A DNA stretch of 64,000 nt. It comes from Gammaproteobacteria bacterium (GTDB taxonomy: Bacteria; Pseudomonadota; Gammaproteobacteria; Steroidobacterales; Steroidobacteraceae). A program made the position numbers and the translations under genes. Where the stretch lies: contig VGVG01000001.1 of the NCBI GenBank assembly GCA_016874055.1, forward strand, positions 1 through 64,000. Reading direction: 5' to 3'. The notes under the pieces were generated by a model. It saw only the letters and a program-made list of their open reading frames with translations. It was not told the DNA's origin and searched no databases. Positions 31,599-42,976 of this stretch are shown piece after piece (within the stretch, counting starts at the first letter, position 1; each line of letters opens with the position of its first letter).

Positions 31599-33070
31599 GG
31601 GGACTTTCCTTTGCTGAGATTCGATTCGGCGGCGCTCGCGAGCGTCGCCGGCTGGCTGTGCTGACGGATCAGCACCTTGCGGCGGAAGAAACGCAGATAC
31701 CCGGCAGGACCCATGCGCGATCCGCCGAGCCCAGACAACTTGAACGAGTGTTTTTCCATTTCGTGGCAAACCGCTGTGAGCGCGCCGTCGTTGAGACTGA
31801 TACCGCCCGCATCGATGCGACGACCAATCGCCTCCGCCTCTTCGAGTGTACCGGCGATTACACCGGCTGACAGTCCGTAGACTCCATCGTTTGCGAGCGC
31901 CACAGCATCATCGACCGAATCGAAGGGCATGACGGGGATGACGGGTCCGAATGTTTCCTCAGTCATGAGCGCCATGCGGTGATCGACGTCGACGATGACC
32001 GTCGGTCGCAGCCACTTGCCGCCATGATCTTCGACCTGACCACCACAGAGTACGCGAGCGCCCTTAGCGACGGCATCAGCGATTTGCGCGGTGACCACGT
32101 CGGCCTGCTTACCGAAAATAAATGGTCCGATGGTACCTTGATGGATGTCGGGCCAGTTAGGCTCAATGACCTTCGCTTTCTCGACGAGTCGAGCCACGAA
32201 GGGTTCAAAGATTTTACGGTCTACGTAGACCCGCTCAATGCTTTGGCAAGCCTGCCCGGTGGCAAGACATGTCGAGCGCAAGGCTACGTCCGTGGCACGC
32301 TCGAGATCGGCACTCGCTGTTACAATCAGTGGATCGTTACCACCCAGCTCGAGAAACGCGGGGATGAAGTGACTTGCAGCATTAGCAGCCACGAGCCGAC
32401 CCGTCGCCACGCTGCCCGTGAAGCACACCACATCGACACTTTCGACGAGTTGCTCGCCGGTCTGTCGACCGCCAGGCTGTAGATACAACACTTCGGCAAG
32501 TTCGGGGACGGCCGCGATAGAGGCCATCGCAGGGGCAATAAAACGCGGCGTCACCTCGCTCGGCTTGATGAACACCGCGCAGCCAGCGAGCAGTGCAGGA
32601 ATGGCATCGATGAAACACAGCATTGCCGGAAGATTCCAAGGACTGATAATGCCAACAAGCTCGTAAGGCACGAACTGTGAGCGGTAGGAAAACTGCGGCA
32701 TAGTCGCCGAGCGCGCCTCCTCCTCGAGCGCGAGCGACGGGGAGAGTGCCGCCCAACGATCGACTATGCCCGTCACTGCCGTGACTTCGCTCGTGGCGAT
32801 CAGAAACCGACCGGTGTCCTCGGACAAGGCGCGGATAATCTCGCCTTGGCGGATCATCCATTCGTGCTGCCAGCGACGAAGTATCTCGATGCGCTCATCG
32901 ATCGAACGCGCACGCCAACGCGCCTGAGCGGCCCGAAGCCCCGTCAGGCGCGCTGCAAGTTCTGAAGAGCTCGGTGCATGGAATGCGAATTCGATCCGCC
33001 CACTGCGGGGATTATGTACCTCGATGCGCTCGCCGATTACAGAGTTTTGCAGAGTCTTGAGGACGGTCAT
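31595..33070 (-). CDS. aldehyde dehydrogenase family protein
   Basis: IISPWNLPAMLCFIDAIPALLAGCAVFIKPSEVTPRF, FTGSVATG, ELGGNDPLIV, ATGQACQSIERVYV. Confidence 0.93.
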   Translation of the reverse strand: MTVLKTLQNSVIGERIEVHNPRSGRIEFAFHAPSSSELAARLTGLRAAQARWRARSIDERIEILRRWQHEWMIRQGEIIRALSEDTGRFLIATSEVTAVTGIVDRWAALSPSLALEEEARSATMPQFSYRSQFVPYELVGIISPWNLPAMLCFIDAIPALLAGCAVFIKPSEVTPRFIAPAMASIAAVPELAEVLYLQPGGRQTGEQLVESVDVVCFTGSVATGRLVAANAASHFIPAFLELGGNDPLIVTASADLERATDVALRSTCLATGQACQSIERVYVDRKIFEPFVARLVEKAKVIEPNWPDIHQGTIGPFIFGKQADVVTAQIADAVAKGARVLCGGQVEDHGGKWLRPTVIVDVDHRMALMTEETFGPVIPVMPFDSVDDAVALANDGVYGLSAGVIAGTLEEAEAIGRRIDAGGISLNDGALTAVCHEMEKHSFKLSGLGGSRMGPAGYLRFFRRKVLIRQHSQPATLASAAESNLSKGKSP

Positions 33071-33074
33071 GACA

Positions 33075-33488
33075 CTATCTTGCGCTGCCAAGATGCTGCT
33101 GCAAAGCACGGATGAACGGTAGGTTCGCTTCGAGGATATCCTCGTGTTCGAGCACCCCAATGGCCACCCAGCGCAGCGCCTGACCATCGAGAGCTCGCGG
33201 GGTGCCGCGCCAGACCTCTACCACATGGAACAGCAACTCGACTTCCCGATCCGGATAAGTATGGACGAGAGACATTTCGTGTCGACAGTGCTCAATGTCG
33301 ATGCCGAGCTCCTCCTTAAGTTCGCGACGCAGGGCCGCTCCCGGTGATTCACCGTTTGTGACCTTACCACCCGGAAACTCCCAGCGACCCGCCATGTGTT
33401 TGCCGGGCGGACGTTCGGTGATGAGCACGCGATGCTGTGCGTCGATCAGCGCTGCCGCAACGACGACGACGTGCGGTTTGTCCAACAC
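33075..33488 (-). CDS. mutT: MutT/Nudix hydrolase (8-oxo-dGTP diphosphatase)
   Basis: GRWEFPGGKVTNGESPGAALRRELKEELGI Nudix box; downstream of secA. GTG start at 33488 (VLDKPHVVVVAAALID) avoids overlap with the secA end. Confidence 0.88.
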   Translation of the reverse strand: MLDKPHVVVVAAALIDAQHRVLITERPPGKHMAGRWEFPGGKVTNGESPGAALRRELKEELGIDIEHCRHEMSLVHTYPDREVELLFHVVEVWRGTPRALDGQALRWVAIGVLEHEDILEANLPFIRALQQHLGSAR

Positions 33489-33493
33489 ACCAC

Positions 33494-36268
33494 TCAGGAC
33501 TCGAGCGCGCCGTGGCACTGCTTGTACTTTCGGCCCGATCCACATGGACACGGCTCGTTCCGCCCAACCTTGCGCTCGCGTCGTACTGTCGTTCCCGGAG
33601 CAACGCGCACGGCAGAAGCGGCCTCGCGCTCCTCCGGCGGTACGATACCGAATGCCGATTGCGCCTGGGTGTGTCGAGTCTGCAGTGCGGTGAGGAGTTT
33701 TCTTTGACGCTCTTCCTCTTCCCGCTGTAGATCGACTTCGCTGCGAATCTCAACGCGAGCGAGCAATGAGGCCGTATCGAACTTGACGCGATCGAGCATG
33801 TTACTGAAGAGTTCATACGCTTCGCGACGATATTCGTAGCGATAATCCTTCTGCGCGTAGCTGCGCAGGTGGATGCCCTGACGCAGATAATCCATGGCGG
33901 CTAGATGCTCGCGCCAGTGCTGATCGAGGGTACGCAGCATAATATCCTTTTCAAGCTGCTGCATAAGCTCGACGCCATACTGCAACGACTTCTCATCGTA
34001 ACGCTTAGCGACGGCCTCAATCACCCGCGAACGAAGCGCTGACTCGTCGAGCTCCGGCTCGGCCTCGAGGAAACCCGGAGGGTCAATCTCAGTGTGGAAA
34101 TCCTTAAGCAAGTCGTTGCGCAGACCGCCGAGGTCCCAGTCCTCGTGCGGCACGTTGCGAGGCAGATAATCATCGAGTAACCGACCGACGACGTCGGCCT
34201 GAAGACCGCGGATCGCGGTCGCGAACTCAGTAGCGCCCATGATCTCGGTACGCTGCTGGTAGATGACTTTTCTTTGGTCATTGGCTACATCGTCGAACAG
34301 GAGTAATTGCTTACGGATATCGAAGTTGTGCGACTCGACTTTGCGCTGCGCTACTTCGATACGTCGGCTCAGCATACGACTTTCGATGACCTCGCCCTTC
34401 TTCATACCGGCGGCCGAAAGCAACCGCTTGGTAAAGTCAGGATCACCGAAGATGCGCATCAGATTGTCCTCCATCGACAGATAAAAGCGCGAGGAACCTG
34501 GATCACCCTGACGACCAGAACGACCGCGCAACTGGTTGTCGATGCGGCGTGACTCGTGACGCTCGGTGCCGATTATGTGTAGTCCACCGGCTGCGAGCAC
34601 TTGATCGTGGCGTTGCTGCCAGGCCGAACGGACGGCGGCACGCTGTTCGCCGGTGGTCTCCGCCGGTAAGCCGTTCAGTTCGGCTTCGAGACTGCCGCCA
34701 AGAACGATGTCGGTACCTCGACCGGCCATGTTAGTGGCGATGGTAACTGCGCCCGGACGTCCGGCCTGTGCGACGATCGGCGCCTCTCGCTCGTGCTGCT
34801 TGGCGTTCAGCACTTCGTGGGCGATGCCTTCTGTCTTGAGGACGCCCGAGATGAGCTCGGACGCCTCTATCGAGGTGGTACCGACGAGCACAGGCTGCTG
34901 CTTTGCCACGCAATTACGGATGTCCTCGACGATGGCCTTAAACTTGTCCTCCTGCGTGAGATGCACGAGATCCGCCATATCCTCACGGATCATCGGGCGG
35001 TGCGTCGGAACGACGTTGACCTCGAGGTTGTAGATCTGTAAGAACTCCGGCGCCTCGGTATCAGCCGTGCCAGTCATGCCGGAGAGCTTGCGGTATAGGC
35101 GGAAGTAATTTTGGAACGTAATGGACGCGATGGTCTGGTTCTCTTCCCGAATCCGCACACCCTCTTTCGCCTCTACTGCCTGATGCAGTCCGTCGGACCA
35201 GCGACGGCCGGGCATCGTGCGACCGGTGAATTCGTCGACGATTACGACCTCGCCGCCGCGAACGATATATTCCACGTCACGTTTATAGAGTGCGTGAGCA
35301 CGTAGCGCTGCATTAAGGTGGTGCATGAGACGAATGTTTGAAGGATCGTAGAGGCTCTCGCCTCCGCGGAGCATCCCCGAGTCAATCATCAGCGCTTCGA
35401 CTTTTTCGTGACCCGCCTCGGTGAGGTGAACCTGTCGCTGCTTCTCATCGACCATGTAGTCGCCAGCCGGTTCAGGTTCCGACTCGCCCGCGAGTATGTT
35501 ACCCGTGCGCGGCGGTGGACCCTCGGCGCGATCGAGTCGCGGCACAAGTTTGTTGATTGAGAGATACGTGTCCGTGCTCTCCTCGGCCGGGCCCGAAATG
35601 ATGAGCGGCGTACGCGCCTCGTCGATGAGGATGGAGTCGACTTCGTCCACAATAGCGTACGCGAGTGCGCGTTGCACGCGGTCCTCTAGCCGGAAGGCGA
35701 GGTTGTCACGCAAATAATCGAAACCGAATTCGTTGTTGGTGCCGTAAGTGATATCGCAGGCGTAGGCCTCACGCTTCTCAGCGGACGGCTGCTGGCCGCG
35801 AATGACGCCGACCGTTAGCCCCAAGAATCGATAGATCGGACCCATCCAGTCGGCATCACGCTGCGCGAGGTACTCGTTGACGGTGACAACATGGACGCCC
35901 TCGCCCGTGATCGCATTGAGATAGGCCGGCAGCGTAGCGACCAAAGTCTTGCCTTCGCCCGTGCGCATTTCGGCGATGCGTCCGCGATGCAGCGCGATGC
36001 CGCCGAGCAACTGCACGTCGAAGTGACGCAGACCGATCGTACGTCGAGCCGCCTCGCGTACTACGGCAAAGGCTTCAGGCAGCAGCGCGTCGAGGGTTTC
36101 ACCAACCTTGAACCGGGCGCGGAAATCGTCGGTCTTAGCGCGGAGCTGTTCGTCCGGGAGAGCTTGAATGCCAAGCTCGCACGCGTTGGCGACGCGGACG
36201 TCGCGGCCCATGGCCTTGACCATCCGCTCGTTGCGGCTGCCGAAAATACGCTGAAGAAAATTAAGCAC
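33494..36268 (-). CDS. secA: preprotein translocase ATPase SecA
   Basis: [19 protein letters not shown]..., DVAGRGTDI-type motif [14 protein letters not shown]-terminal [17 protein letters not shown] zinc motif. Confidence 0.97.
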   Translation of the reverse strand: MLNFLQRIFGSRNERMVKAMGRDVRVANACELGIQALPDEQLRAKTDDFRARFKVGETLDALLPEAFAVVREAARRTIGLRHFDVQLLGGIALHRGRIAEMRTGEGKTLVATLPAYLNAITGEGVHVVTVNEYLAQRDADWMGPIYRFLGLTVGVIRGQQPSAEKREAYACDITYGTNNEFGFDYLRDNLAFRLEDRVQRALAYAIVDEVDSILIDEARTPLIISGPAEESTDTYLSINKLVPRLDRAEGPPPRTGNILAGESEPEPAGDYMVDEKQRQVHLTEAGHEKVEALMIDSGMLRGGESLYDPSNIRLMHHLNAALRAHALYKRDVEYIVRGGEVVIVDEFTGRTMPGRRWSDGLHQAVEAKEGVRIREENQTIASITFQNYFRLYRKLSGMTGTADTEAPEFLQIYNLEVNVVPTHRPMIREDMADLVHLTQEDKFKAIVEDIRNCVAKQQPVLVGTTSIEASELISGVLKTEGIAHEVLNAKQHEREAPIVAQAGRPGAVTIATNMAGRGTDIVLGGSLEAELNGLPAETTGEQRAAVRSAWQQRHDQVLAAGGLHIIGTERHESRRIDNQLRGRSGRQGDPGSSRFYLSMEDNLMRIFGDPDFTKRLLSAAGMKKGEVIESRMLSRRIEVAQRKVESHNFDIRKQLLLFDDVANDQRKVIYQQRTEIMGATEFATAIRGLQADVVGRLLDDYLPRNVPHEDWDLGGLRNDLLKDFHTEIDPPGFLEAEPELDESALRSRVIEAVAKRYDEKSLQYGVELMQQLEKDIMLRTLDQHWREHLAAMDYLRQGIHLRSYAQKDYRYEYRREAYELFSNMLDRVKFDTASLLARVEIRSEVDLQREEEERQRKLLTALQTRHTQAQSAFGIVPPEEREAASAVRVAPGTTVRRERKVGRNEPCPCGSGRKYKQCHGALES

Positions 36269-36341
36269 CCGGGGGATCCCTGGACAACAGCCGATTTACA
36301 GGCCGGCATCTTACGTCGTTTTAAGGTCCGGACGGTCGAAT

Positions 36342-37247
36342 TCAACCCCCGAGATAGGAGAGCGGGTTCACTGGAGCGCCGTTACGCAGCACCTCGAAAT
36401 GCACATGCGGACCGGTGGAGCGGCCGGTCGAGCCCATGATCGCCAGGCGCTGCCCACGGGACACGGTCTCGCCCTGGCGCACGAGCACCTCTGAGTTGTG
36501 AGCGTAGCGCGTAACGTAACCGTTGCCATGCGTCACATCGACGACATAACCGTAGTCGGGTCGATAGCCAGCAAACGTAACGACACCCGCGCCGACGGCG
36601 ATGACGTGATCGCCGGTGTTACCCGCGAAGTCGACACCACGATGAAAACTGAACTCGCCGGATACCGGATCTTGTCGATTGCCGAAGCCGGAGGACATGA
36701 AACCACGCTCTACGGGTCGACCGTCGGGGAGAATCTGCTCGCGCAATTCACGCTGCAGAATGATTTGCTCAAGCATGTTGAGCTGCGCATCGCGCTGTAC
36801 GAGTCGCATTTCAAAATCATCGATCAACGCCGCAAGCTCGGGCGCTTGAACGGGCATGGTAGAACTCGACTCGGGACCACCCGCCGAAGGTGCCATCGAA
36901 AAATCGAACTCGTGCGAATCGACGTTGGCCATTTCGGCAAGGCGCATGCCAAGTGCATCAAGACGAATGATGTGAGCGTTCAACTGGCCGACGCGAGCCG
37001 ACATGGCGTCAATGCGCTCTTGCAGTCGCGCACGGAGCTCATCGATCTCGCTTTGATCGGTTGCGGTCAGCTGTGCGAACAGAGAGGTTGTTTCACCCGA
37101 TGAGCGTTCGGAGACGCTGAAGCCCGCAAGGAAGGAGAGACTGAGCAACACGACCAACACGGTCGCGCAGATACCGAGAACCCAATGACCAGGTAGATCG
37201 AAGCTGCGAATCTGCGCGGCACGTCGCCGTAGCACGACGAATTTCAT
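36342..37247 (-). CDS. M23 family metallopeptidase, membrane-anchored
   Basis: N-terminal TM, C-terminal SGFGNRQDPVSGEFSFHRGVDFAGNTGDHVIAVGAGVV...GPHVHFEVLRNG. Confidence 0.92.
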   Translation of the reverse strand: MKFVVLRRRAAQIRSFDLPGHWVLGICATVLVVLLSLSFLAGFSVSERSSGETTSLFAQLTATDQSEIDELRARLQERIDAMSARVGQLNAHIIRLDALGMRLAEMANVDSHEFDFSMAPSAGGPESSSTMPVQAPELAALIDDFEMRLVQRDAQLNMLEQIILQRELREQILPDGRPVERGFMSSGFGNRQDPVSGEFSFHRGVDFAGNTGDHVIAVGAGVVTFAGYRPDYGYVVDVTHGNGYVTRYAHNSEVLVRQGETVSRGQRLAIMGSTGRSTGPHVHFEVLRNGAPVNPLSYLGG

Positions 37248-37310
37248 CGCTACCCTCCTTAGAAAAATCCCCATACCGCTCAAGGTTGAGGATGTTACCT
37301 CTCATCCGCA

Positions 37311-37721
37311 ATGGAGTACCATAACGAACTAATTGAAACTATGCCTAAACTCACCTCCCAACTCAACCCAAAAACGCTTGAGGCAGGACAATCGCCTGCG
37401 CGGTCAGGGCGCCCTGAAGAAATCAGGGGCTTGCTGACCCGATCAGGGCTCGCTCAGGCCGCTCAAAAATTTGCCGGTCAACAACGGGATTGGAATGATT
37501 TTTTTTCCGAGAAGCTCGCGGCAGATTTGCTCGCAGCCATCGTGAACTTCGTGGAGCGCGACGGCACTCTCACGATACACGTCAGTTCAGCCTCATGGGC
37601 GGCGCGATTGCGCCTCGCCCTCCCCGATCTTGCCGATGAGGTTAGGACCTTTCGTGATGCGGTAAAAAAAGTGGTGGTGAAGGTTCAGCCGGTGGCGGCG
37701 AGCACAGGTGCGCGTACATAA
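37311..37721 (+). CDS. dciA: DciA/DUF721 family protein (putative replicative helicase loader)
   Basis: DUF721-like region [25 protein letters not shown]; position between lpxC and the M23 peptidase/secA block. Confidence 0.8.
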   Translation: MEYHNELIETMPKLTSQLNPKTLEAGQSPARSGRPEEIRGLLTRSGLAQAAQKFAGQQRDWNDFFSEKLAADLLAAIVNFVERDGTLTIHVSSASWAARLRLALPDLADEVRTFRDAVKKVVVKVQPVAASTGART

Positions 37722-38608
37722 GAAATCGGCGCGTCCTCGGGGCGCTCGAACACAATGGCTTCCCACGATGACTCGTCCGCGAGTAGTGCACGCAGCAAAC
37801 GGTTGTTGAGTCCGTGACCCGATTTAAAGGCCGAGAACTCGCCGATGAGGCTGTGACCAAGCAGATACAGATCGCCGATCGCATCAAGGATCTTATGCTT
37901 CACGAATTCGTCCTCGTAACGGAGACCCCCCTCGTTGAGTACCTTTGAGTCGTCGAGCACGATCGCATTATCGAGATTGCCGCCAAGAGCAAGGTTACGG
38001 GCGCGCATGGACTCAAGATCACACATGAAGCCGAAAGTACGTGCACGACTGATTTCCTTAAGAAATGACGTCGTGGAAAAATCCATGGTGGCGCGCTGGC
38101 CGTGACGTTTGAAGATCGGGTGGTTGAATTCGATTTCGAAGTTGACCTTGAAGCCATCGAAGGGATCGAAGCGTGCCCATTTGTCGTCGTCTACAACCTT
38201 CACAGGTTTGCGAATACGCACGAAACGCTTTGGCGTACGCTGCTGCTCAAGACCGGCCGATTGCAGCAGGAACACGAAGGGGCCAGCGCTGCCGTCCATG
38301 ATGGGCACTTCTGGTCCAGCGAGTTCGACGAGCGCGTTGTCGATGCCGAGACCCGCAAACGCCGACAACAGGTGCTCGACAGTCGAAACGCGTACTTCAC
38401 CTTTGACGAGCGACGTACCAAGTATGGTCTCTCCGACGTTGCCGGCGCGAGCTGGGATATCGACGGGAACTGAGAGGTCGGTGCGCCGAAAGACGATGCC
38501 AGTATCCGGAGCCGCCGGACGGACGGTCATGAGAGTACGCTTGCCGGTGTGCAAACCCACCCCGCTAGCGCGAATGACGTTCTTTATCGTGCGTTGACCG
38601 ACCATCAT
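37685..38608 (-). CDS. lpxC: UDP-3-O-acyl-N-acetylglucosamine deacetylase
   Basis: [28 protein letters not shown]...[15 protein letters not shown]...[14 protein letters not shown]. Confidence 0.97.
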   Translation of the reverse strand: MMVGQRTIKNVIRASGVGLHTGKRTLMTVRPAAPDTGIVFRRTDLSVPVDIPARAGNVGETILGTSLVKGEVRVSTVEHLLSAFAGLGIDNALVELAGPEVPIMDGSAGPFVFLLQSAGLEQQRTPKRFVRIRKPVKVVDDDKWARFDPFDGFKVNFEIEFNHPIFKRHGQRATMDFSTTSFLKEISRARTFGFMCDLESMRARNLALGGNLDNAIVLDDSKVLNEGGLRYEDEFVKHKILDAIGDLYLLGHSLIGEFSAFKSGHGLNNRLLRALLADESSWEAIVFERPEDAPISYVRAPVLAATG

Positions 38609-38695
38609 TACCCCCGAAACCCCCGAGGTATGCCGCTCTTTAGCAACATGTCCGAGAAGTCATCGAAGAGGTTCAAGTGTACTCCAAGCCGCCGA

Positions 38696-39904
38696 TTAGT
38701 CCGCCTGTCGTCGCAGGAAAGCCGGGATGTCGAGGATGTCGTCGGCACCGACGATCGGTTCGTTGTGGCGCAGGCCATCACCCGCAGCGACTTTGAGGCG
38801 CTCGTAAGCCGGAACGTCGAGCTTGCTGTAGTCGGAAGATACGACCACCGGACGACGCCCGACGCGGGGCGCGTCGAAGGTTGAACGAGCCGACGTAGCG
38901 CGCACCCCGCTCGGGGACGACGCGCCCCGCGCAGCCATCTGGGCCTGCGTGCGTGCAAGACCCGTTGCCACCACCGTGACGCGCAGTTCGTCGGTAAGCG
39001 AAGGATCGATGACCGTGCCCACAACGACTGTGGCGTCCTCCGAGGCAAATTCCTTGACGAGGTTACCAACTTGCTCGAACTCGCCGATGCCGAGGTCGAG
39101 ACCTGCTGTAACGTTGACGAGAATGCCGCGGGCGCCGAAGAGATTGACGTCCTCGAGGAGCGGCGAGGAGACTGCCATTTCGGCAGCGATGCGAGCGCGA
39201 TCTTCGCCCGTTGCATGACCCGAACCCATCATCGCCATGCCGGTCTCGCGCATGACTGTTCTCACGTCGGCGAAGTCGACATTAATGAGACCTGGTCGCG
39301 TGATAAGTTCCGCAATGCCCTGTACCGCACCCTGCAGCACGCTATTCGCTCTTTTGAAGGCATCGAGGAGCGTCGTTTTCGGACCGAGCACCGTAAGTAA
39401 TTTCTGGTTTGGGATGGTGATGAGCGAATCAACGTGCTTCGCGAGCTCGGTCATCCCCTGGTCTGCGACGATCGAGCGCTTACTGCCCTCCATGATGAAC
39501 GGTCGCGTGACGACAGCGACGGTGAGAATACCGAGTTCCTTGGCAATCTGCGCAACGACCGGCGCGGCACCCGTGCCTGTGCCACCGCCCAGGCCGGCAG
39601 TGATGAATAGCATGTCACACCCTTCGATAATCTCGATAATGCGATCACGATCTTCCATTGCGGCCTGACGACCGACATCGGGATTTGCGCCCGCACCGAG
39701 TCCCTTAGTGATATTGATGCCGATTTGTAGCGAACTCTTCACATTGGAATTCTTCAAAGCCTGCGCATCAGTGTTGATACATACAAAATCCACACCCTCA
39801 ATACCGGTCTGTACCATGTGCGATACAGCGTTTCCGCCGCCGCCACCCACGCCTAGCACCTTGATCACCGCGTTTTGGCTGTAAGAGTCCATGAGTTCAA
39901 ACAT
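38696..39904 (-). CDS. ftsZ: cell division protein FtsZ
   Basis: GGGGGNAVSHMV, GGGTGTGAAPVVA, C-terminal LDIPAFLRRQAD. Confidence 0.98.
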   Translation of the reverse strand: MFELMDSYSQNAVIKVLGVGGGGGNAVSHMVQTGIEGVDFVCINTDAQALKNSNVKSSLQIGINITKGLGAGANPDVGRQAAMEDRDRIIEIIEGCDMLFITAGLGGGTGTGAAPVVAQIAKELGILTVAVVTRPFIMEGSKRSIVADQGMTELAKHVDSLITIPNQKLLTVLGPKTTLLDAFKRANSVLQGAVQGIAELITRPGLINVDFADVRTVMRETGMAMMGSGHATGEDRARIAAEMAVSSPLLEDVNLFGARGILVNVTAGLDLGIGEFEQVGNLVKEFASEDATVVVGTVIDPSLTDELRVTVVATGLARTQAQMAARGASSPSGVRATSARSTFDAPRVGRRPVVVSSDYSKLDVPAYERLKVAAGDGLRHNEPIVGADDILDIPAFLRRQAD

Positions 39905-39950
39905 TGTTCGTCGCTCCTATGGTCGAAGTTAACAAAATTAAAAATCGAAA

Positions 39951-41174
39951 TTAGAAATTGCCCTGAAACCAGTCCCGCATTCGCTGCACCATGCTTCGTG
40001 CATTACCGGCGATCGCGCGCGGCACGAGATGATCGCGGCCGTAGAGCAGCAACCCCACTCCCGTCGAATGAATTGGATTGCTCGTGACGTCGACGAGGCC
40101 GCGCACGCCGACCGGAATGCCGAGTCTTACCGGCACGTGAAACACCTCCTCGGCGAGCTCGATAGCACCTTCCATCTTTGCGCTGCCGCCGGTCAGTACG
40201 ATGCCCGCTGCGATCGCTTCTTCGAATCCGCTGCGTCGTAGCTCCTCGTGAATTAGACTAAAGAGTTCTGCGTAACGCGGCTCGACAATCTCAGCGAGAG
40301 TCTGCCGAGCGAGTCGACGCGCTGGGCGGTCGCCAACACTTGGAACCTCAATGGTTTCGTCAGGATTTGCAAGCTGCGAGAGCGCACAGGCGTAGCGCAG
40401 CTTTATCTCCTCAGCATTCTGAGTCGGCGTACGCATCGATACGGCGATATCGTTTGTGACTTGATCCCCCGCGATAGGAATTACCGCCGTATGGCGGATT
40501 GCACCGTACGAGAAAACAGCAATGTCAGTCGTGCCACCGCCGATGTCGACGAGGCACACACCTAGGTCTTTTTCGTCGTCAGTCAGTACGGCATAGCTAG
40601 AGGCTAACTGCTCGAGCACGATGTCATCGACGTCGAGACCGCAGCGCTGGATGCACTTCTCAATGTTCTGCGCGGCGCTGTCGGCGCCCGTAACGATATG
40701 CACCTTAGCTTCGAGCCGAACGCCCGACATGCCGACGGGGTCGCGAATGCCTTCCTGACCGTCGATGATAAATTCCTGTGGAAGCACGTGCAGAATTTTT
40801 TGATCAGCCGGAATCGCGACAGCCTTTGCGGCATCGATCACGTGGTCGATGTCGGCGAGCTGTACCTCCTTGTCGCGAATCGCCACTACACCATGCGAGT
40901 TGAGACTGCGGACATGGCTGCCCGCGATGCCGGCAAACACGGAGTGGATCTCGCAGCCCGCCATGAGCTCGGCCTCCTCTACAGCACGCTGTATCGACTG
41001 CACGGTCGATTCGATATTCACCACTACACCGCGCTTGAGTCCGCGCGAAGGCTGCGAGCCTAAACCGATGATCTCGATGCTATTGTCTGGTGCGGTCTCG
41101 CCGACCAGTGCCATCACCTTGGAGGTGCCGATATCGAGCCCGACGATCAGTTGTCTCTCTAGTTTTTTCGCCAT
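39951..41174 (-). CDS. ftsA: cell division protein FtsA
   Basis: MAKKLERQLIVGLDIGTSKVMALVGE...VDIGGGTTDIAVF; C-terminal amphipathic RMRDWFQGNF. Confidence 0.97.
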   Translation of the reverse strand: MAKKLERQLIVGLDIGTSKVMALVGETAPDNSIEIIGLGSQPSRGLKRGVVVNIESTVQSIQRAVEEAELMAGCEIHSVFAGIAGSHVRSLNSHGVVAIRDKEVQLADIDHVIDAAKAVAIPADQKILHVLPQEFIIDGQEGIRDPVGMSGVRLEAKVHIVTGADSAAQNIEKCIQRCGLDVDDIVLEQLASSYAVLTDDEKDLGVCLVDIGGGTTDIAVFSYGAIRHTAVIPIAGDQVTNDIAVSMRTPTQNAEEIKLRYACALSQLANPDETIEVPSVGDRPARRLARQTLAEIVEPRYAELFSLIHEELRRSGFEEAIAAGIVLTGGSAKMEGAIELAEEVFHVPVRLGIPVGVRGLVDVTSNPIHSTGVGLLLYGRDHLVPRAIAGNARSMVQRMRDWFQGNF

Positions 41175-41190
41175 ATTCCTCGTCCGTCCA

Positions 41191-41991
41191 TCAACCCTCC
41201 GGGGTGTCGCCCAACTCGTCGACCGATGCAACCTTAGTGCTGCCCCGCCAGCCCACCGAAAATCCGTTCGTGTAGCGCATATCTACGTAATTGATCTCGG
41301 CGGACCGCTGCACCACGATGCGCAGAGCCGAAGCGACGAAGCGCTCGAAGCGCTCATCGACCTGCCGACGTCCGAGACGGATGCGTACACCGTTATCAAG
41401 ATCGATCTCCCACGCGCCGCGGGCATCGAGACGCAGCGCCGCAATGCGTACTCCGCCCTCGACGAGCCGACCTTGGATCGCAAAGTAACGCTCCGCGACT
41501 AGGGTCTCGGTGTCCTTGGGGCCAGAGAGCCGCGGTAACTCGGGCGGAATGAATCGCGCCTCAGAAAGGAAAAGTTTGCCGCGATTGTTTAGCAGACCGT
41601 TCGTACCCCAACGCGCGGCTGCGACTTGCTCGACTACGCGAACCTGCAGACCGCGCGGCCAGGCGCGACCCACGCTCGCCGCATCGACCCAGGGTAATTT
41701 TTCGATCGCACGCTGTACGGTAGTTAGATCAACGGTCACGAGGCCGGCACCGTGGATAAGATCACGTACGGCCTGCTCGACATCCATCGGTGAGACACGC
41801 TGGAAACGTCCCTGCAGTACGACGCGATCGATCGACTGATCGAGCGCGGCGACGATCAACCAAAGAAATGCAGTGACGGCAGCGAAACCCGACATACCGT
41901 ACATGAGTCGACGCCAGTGGATCTCGGGTACCTGCCAAGACTTCTCCTTACGACGGCGGTTGCGGGCTTTTCGATTTGCAAACAGACTCAT
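41191..41991 (-). CDS. ftsQ: cell division protein FtsQ
   Basis: Single TM followed by a POTRA-like region; VDMRYTNGFSVGW; between ddl and ftsA. Confidence 0.93.
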   Translation of the reverse strand: MSLFANRKARNRRRKEKSWQVPEIHWRRLMYGMSGFAAVTAFLWLIVAALDQSIDRVVLQGRFQRVSPMDVEQAVRDLIHGAGLVTVDLTTVQRAIEKLPWVDAASVGRAWPRGLQVRVVEQVAAARWGTNGLLNNRGKLFLSEARFIPPELPRLSGPKDTETLVAERYFAIQGRLVEGGVRIAALRLDARGAWEIDLDNGVRIRLGRRQVDERFERFVASALRIVVQRSAEINYVDMRYTNGFSVGWRGSTKVASVDELGDTPEG

Positions 41992-42007
41992 GCTGACTCT
42001 CCTGCCC

Positions 42008-42976
42008 TCAATCCCTGCGCCGACGGATGAAGCTCGTCTCGAGTACGCGCCACACGAGGGTGTCGAAGTCGATGTTGCTCGCCTTGGCCGCCATCGGCAC
42101 GAGACTGTGATCGGTCATTCCGGGAACCGTATTGATCTCAAGAAGCAGCGGTCGACCGGTTGCATCCATCATGAAGTCGACTCGTCCCCAGCCTTCCCCG
42201 CCGACCGCGGTGAAAGCGCCGATCGCCAGCGCTCCGAGGTGTTTCTCCTTCTCAGCGGAGAGACCCGACGGACAATCGTAGACGGTATCTAAGCGCAGAT
42301 ACTTCGCCTCGTAGTCGTAGAACGTCCTCGGCGTTGCAATCCGAATCGATGGCAGCGCCTTACCGTGCAACACGCTGACGGTGTATTCAAAACCTGGGAT
42401 AAACGCCTCGGCGAGCACCACCTCGTCGGTGGCGGCCGCCGCGGCGTGGGCGGCGGGAAGATCCTCCGCTCGCTCGACCTTGGAGATTCCGACCGATGAG
42501 CCCTGCGTAGCCGGCTTCACGAACATGGGTAAACCAAGTCGCGCGAGCGCCTGTTCAAAGTCCGACGGGTTGCGAAGCACCATGAAATCCGCCGTCGAGA
42601 TACCAACGGCCGCAGCGAGACGCTTGGTGCGGACCTTATCCATGCAGACGGCAGAGCCGAGCACGCTGCTGCCCGTATAAGGTAACCCCAAGCACTCGAG
42701 CGCTCCTTGCAAGGTTCCGTCCTCGCCGCCTGGACCGTGCAAAGCAATCCATACGCGGTCGAACCTTTGCTCGACGAGCGCAGACAGCGGTACCTCGTGC
42801 GGATCGATGGCATGCGCATCGACGCCTTTGCGAACGAGAGCTGCGAGCACGGCGTTGCCGGTGAGCAAAGAAATTTCGCGTTCGCTCGACTGCCCGCCAA
42901 GCATGACGGCGACCTTGCCGAATTCACAGGCGTCGCTTACCAGATGAACGGCCGACGGATCGTGGGTGAGACGCAT
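42008..42976 (-). CDS. ddl: D-alanine--D-alanine ligase
   Basis: [26 protein letters not shown]...[15 protein letters not shown]...[18 protein letters not shown]. Confidence 0.96.
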   Translation of the reverse strand: MRLTHDPSAVHLVSDACEFGKVAVMLGGQSSEREISLLTGNAVLAALVRKGVDAHAIDPHEVPLSALVEQRFDRVWIALHGPGGEDGTLQGALECLGLPYTGSSVLGSAVCMDKVRTKRLAAAVGISTADFMVLRNPSDFEQALARLGLPMFVKPATQGSSVGISKVERAEDLPAAHAAAAATDEVVLAEAFIPGFEYTVSVLHGKALPSIRIATPRTFYDYEAKYLRLDTVYDCPSGLSAEKEKHLGALAIGAFTAVGGEGWGRVDFMMDATGRPLLLEINTVPGMTDHSLVPMAAKASNIDFDTLVWRVLETSFIRRRRD

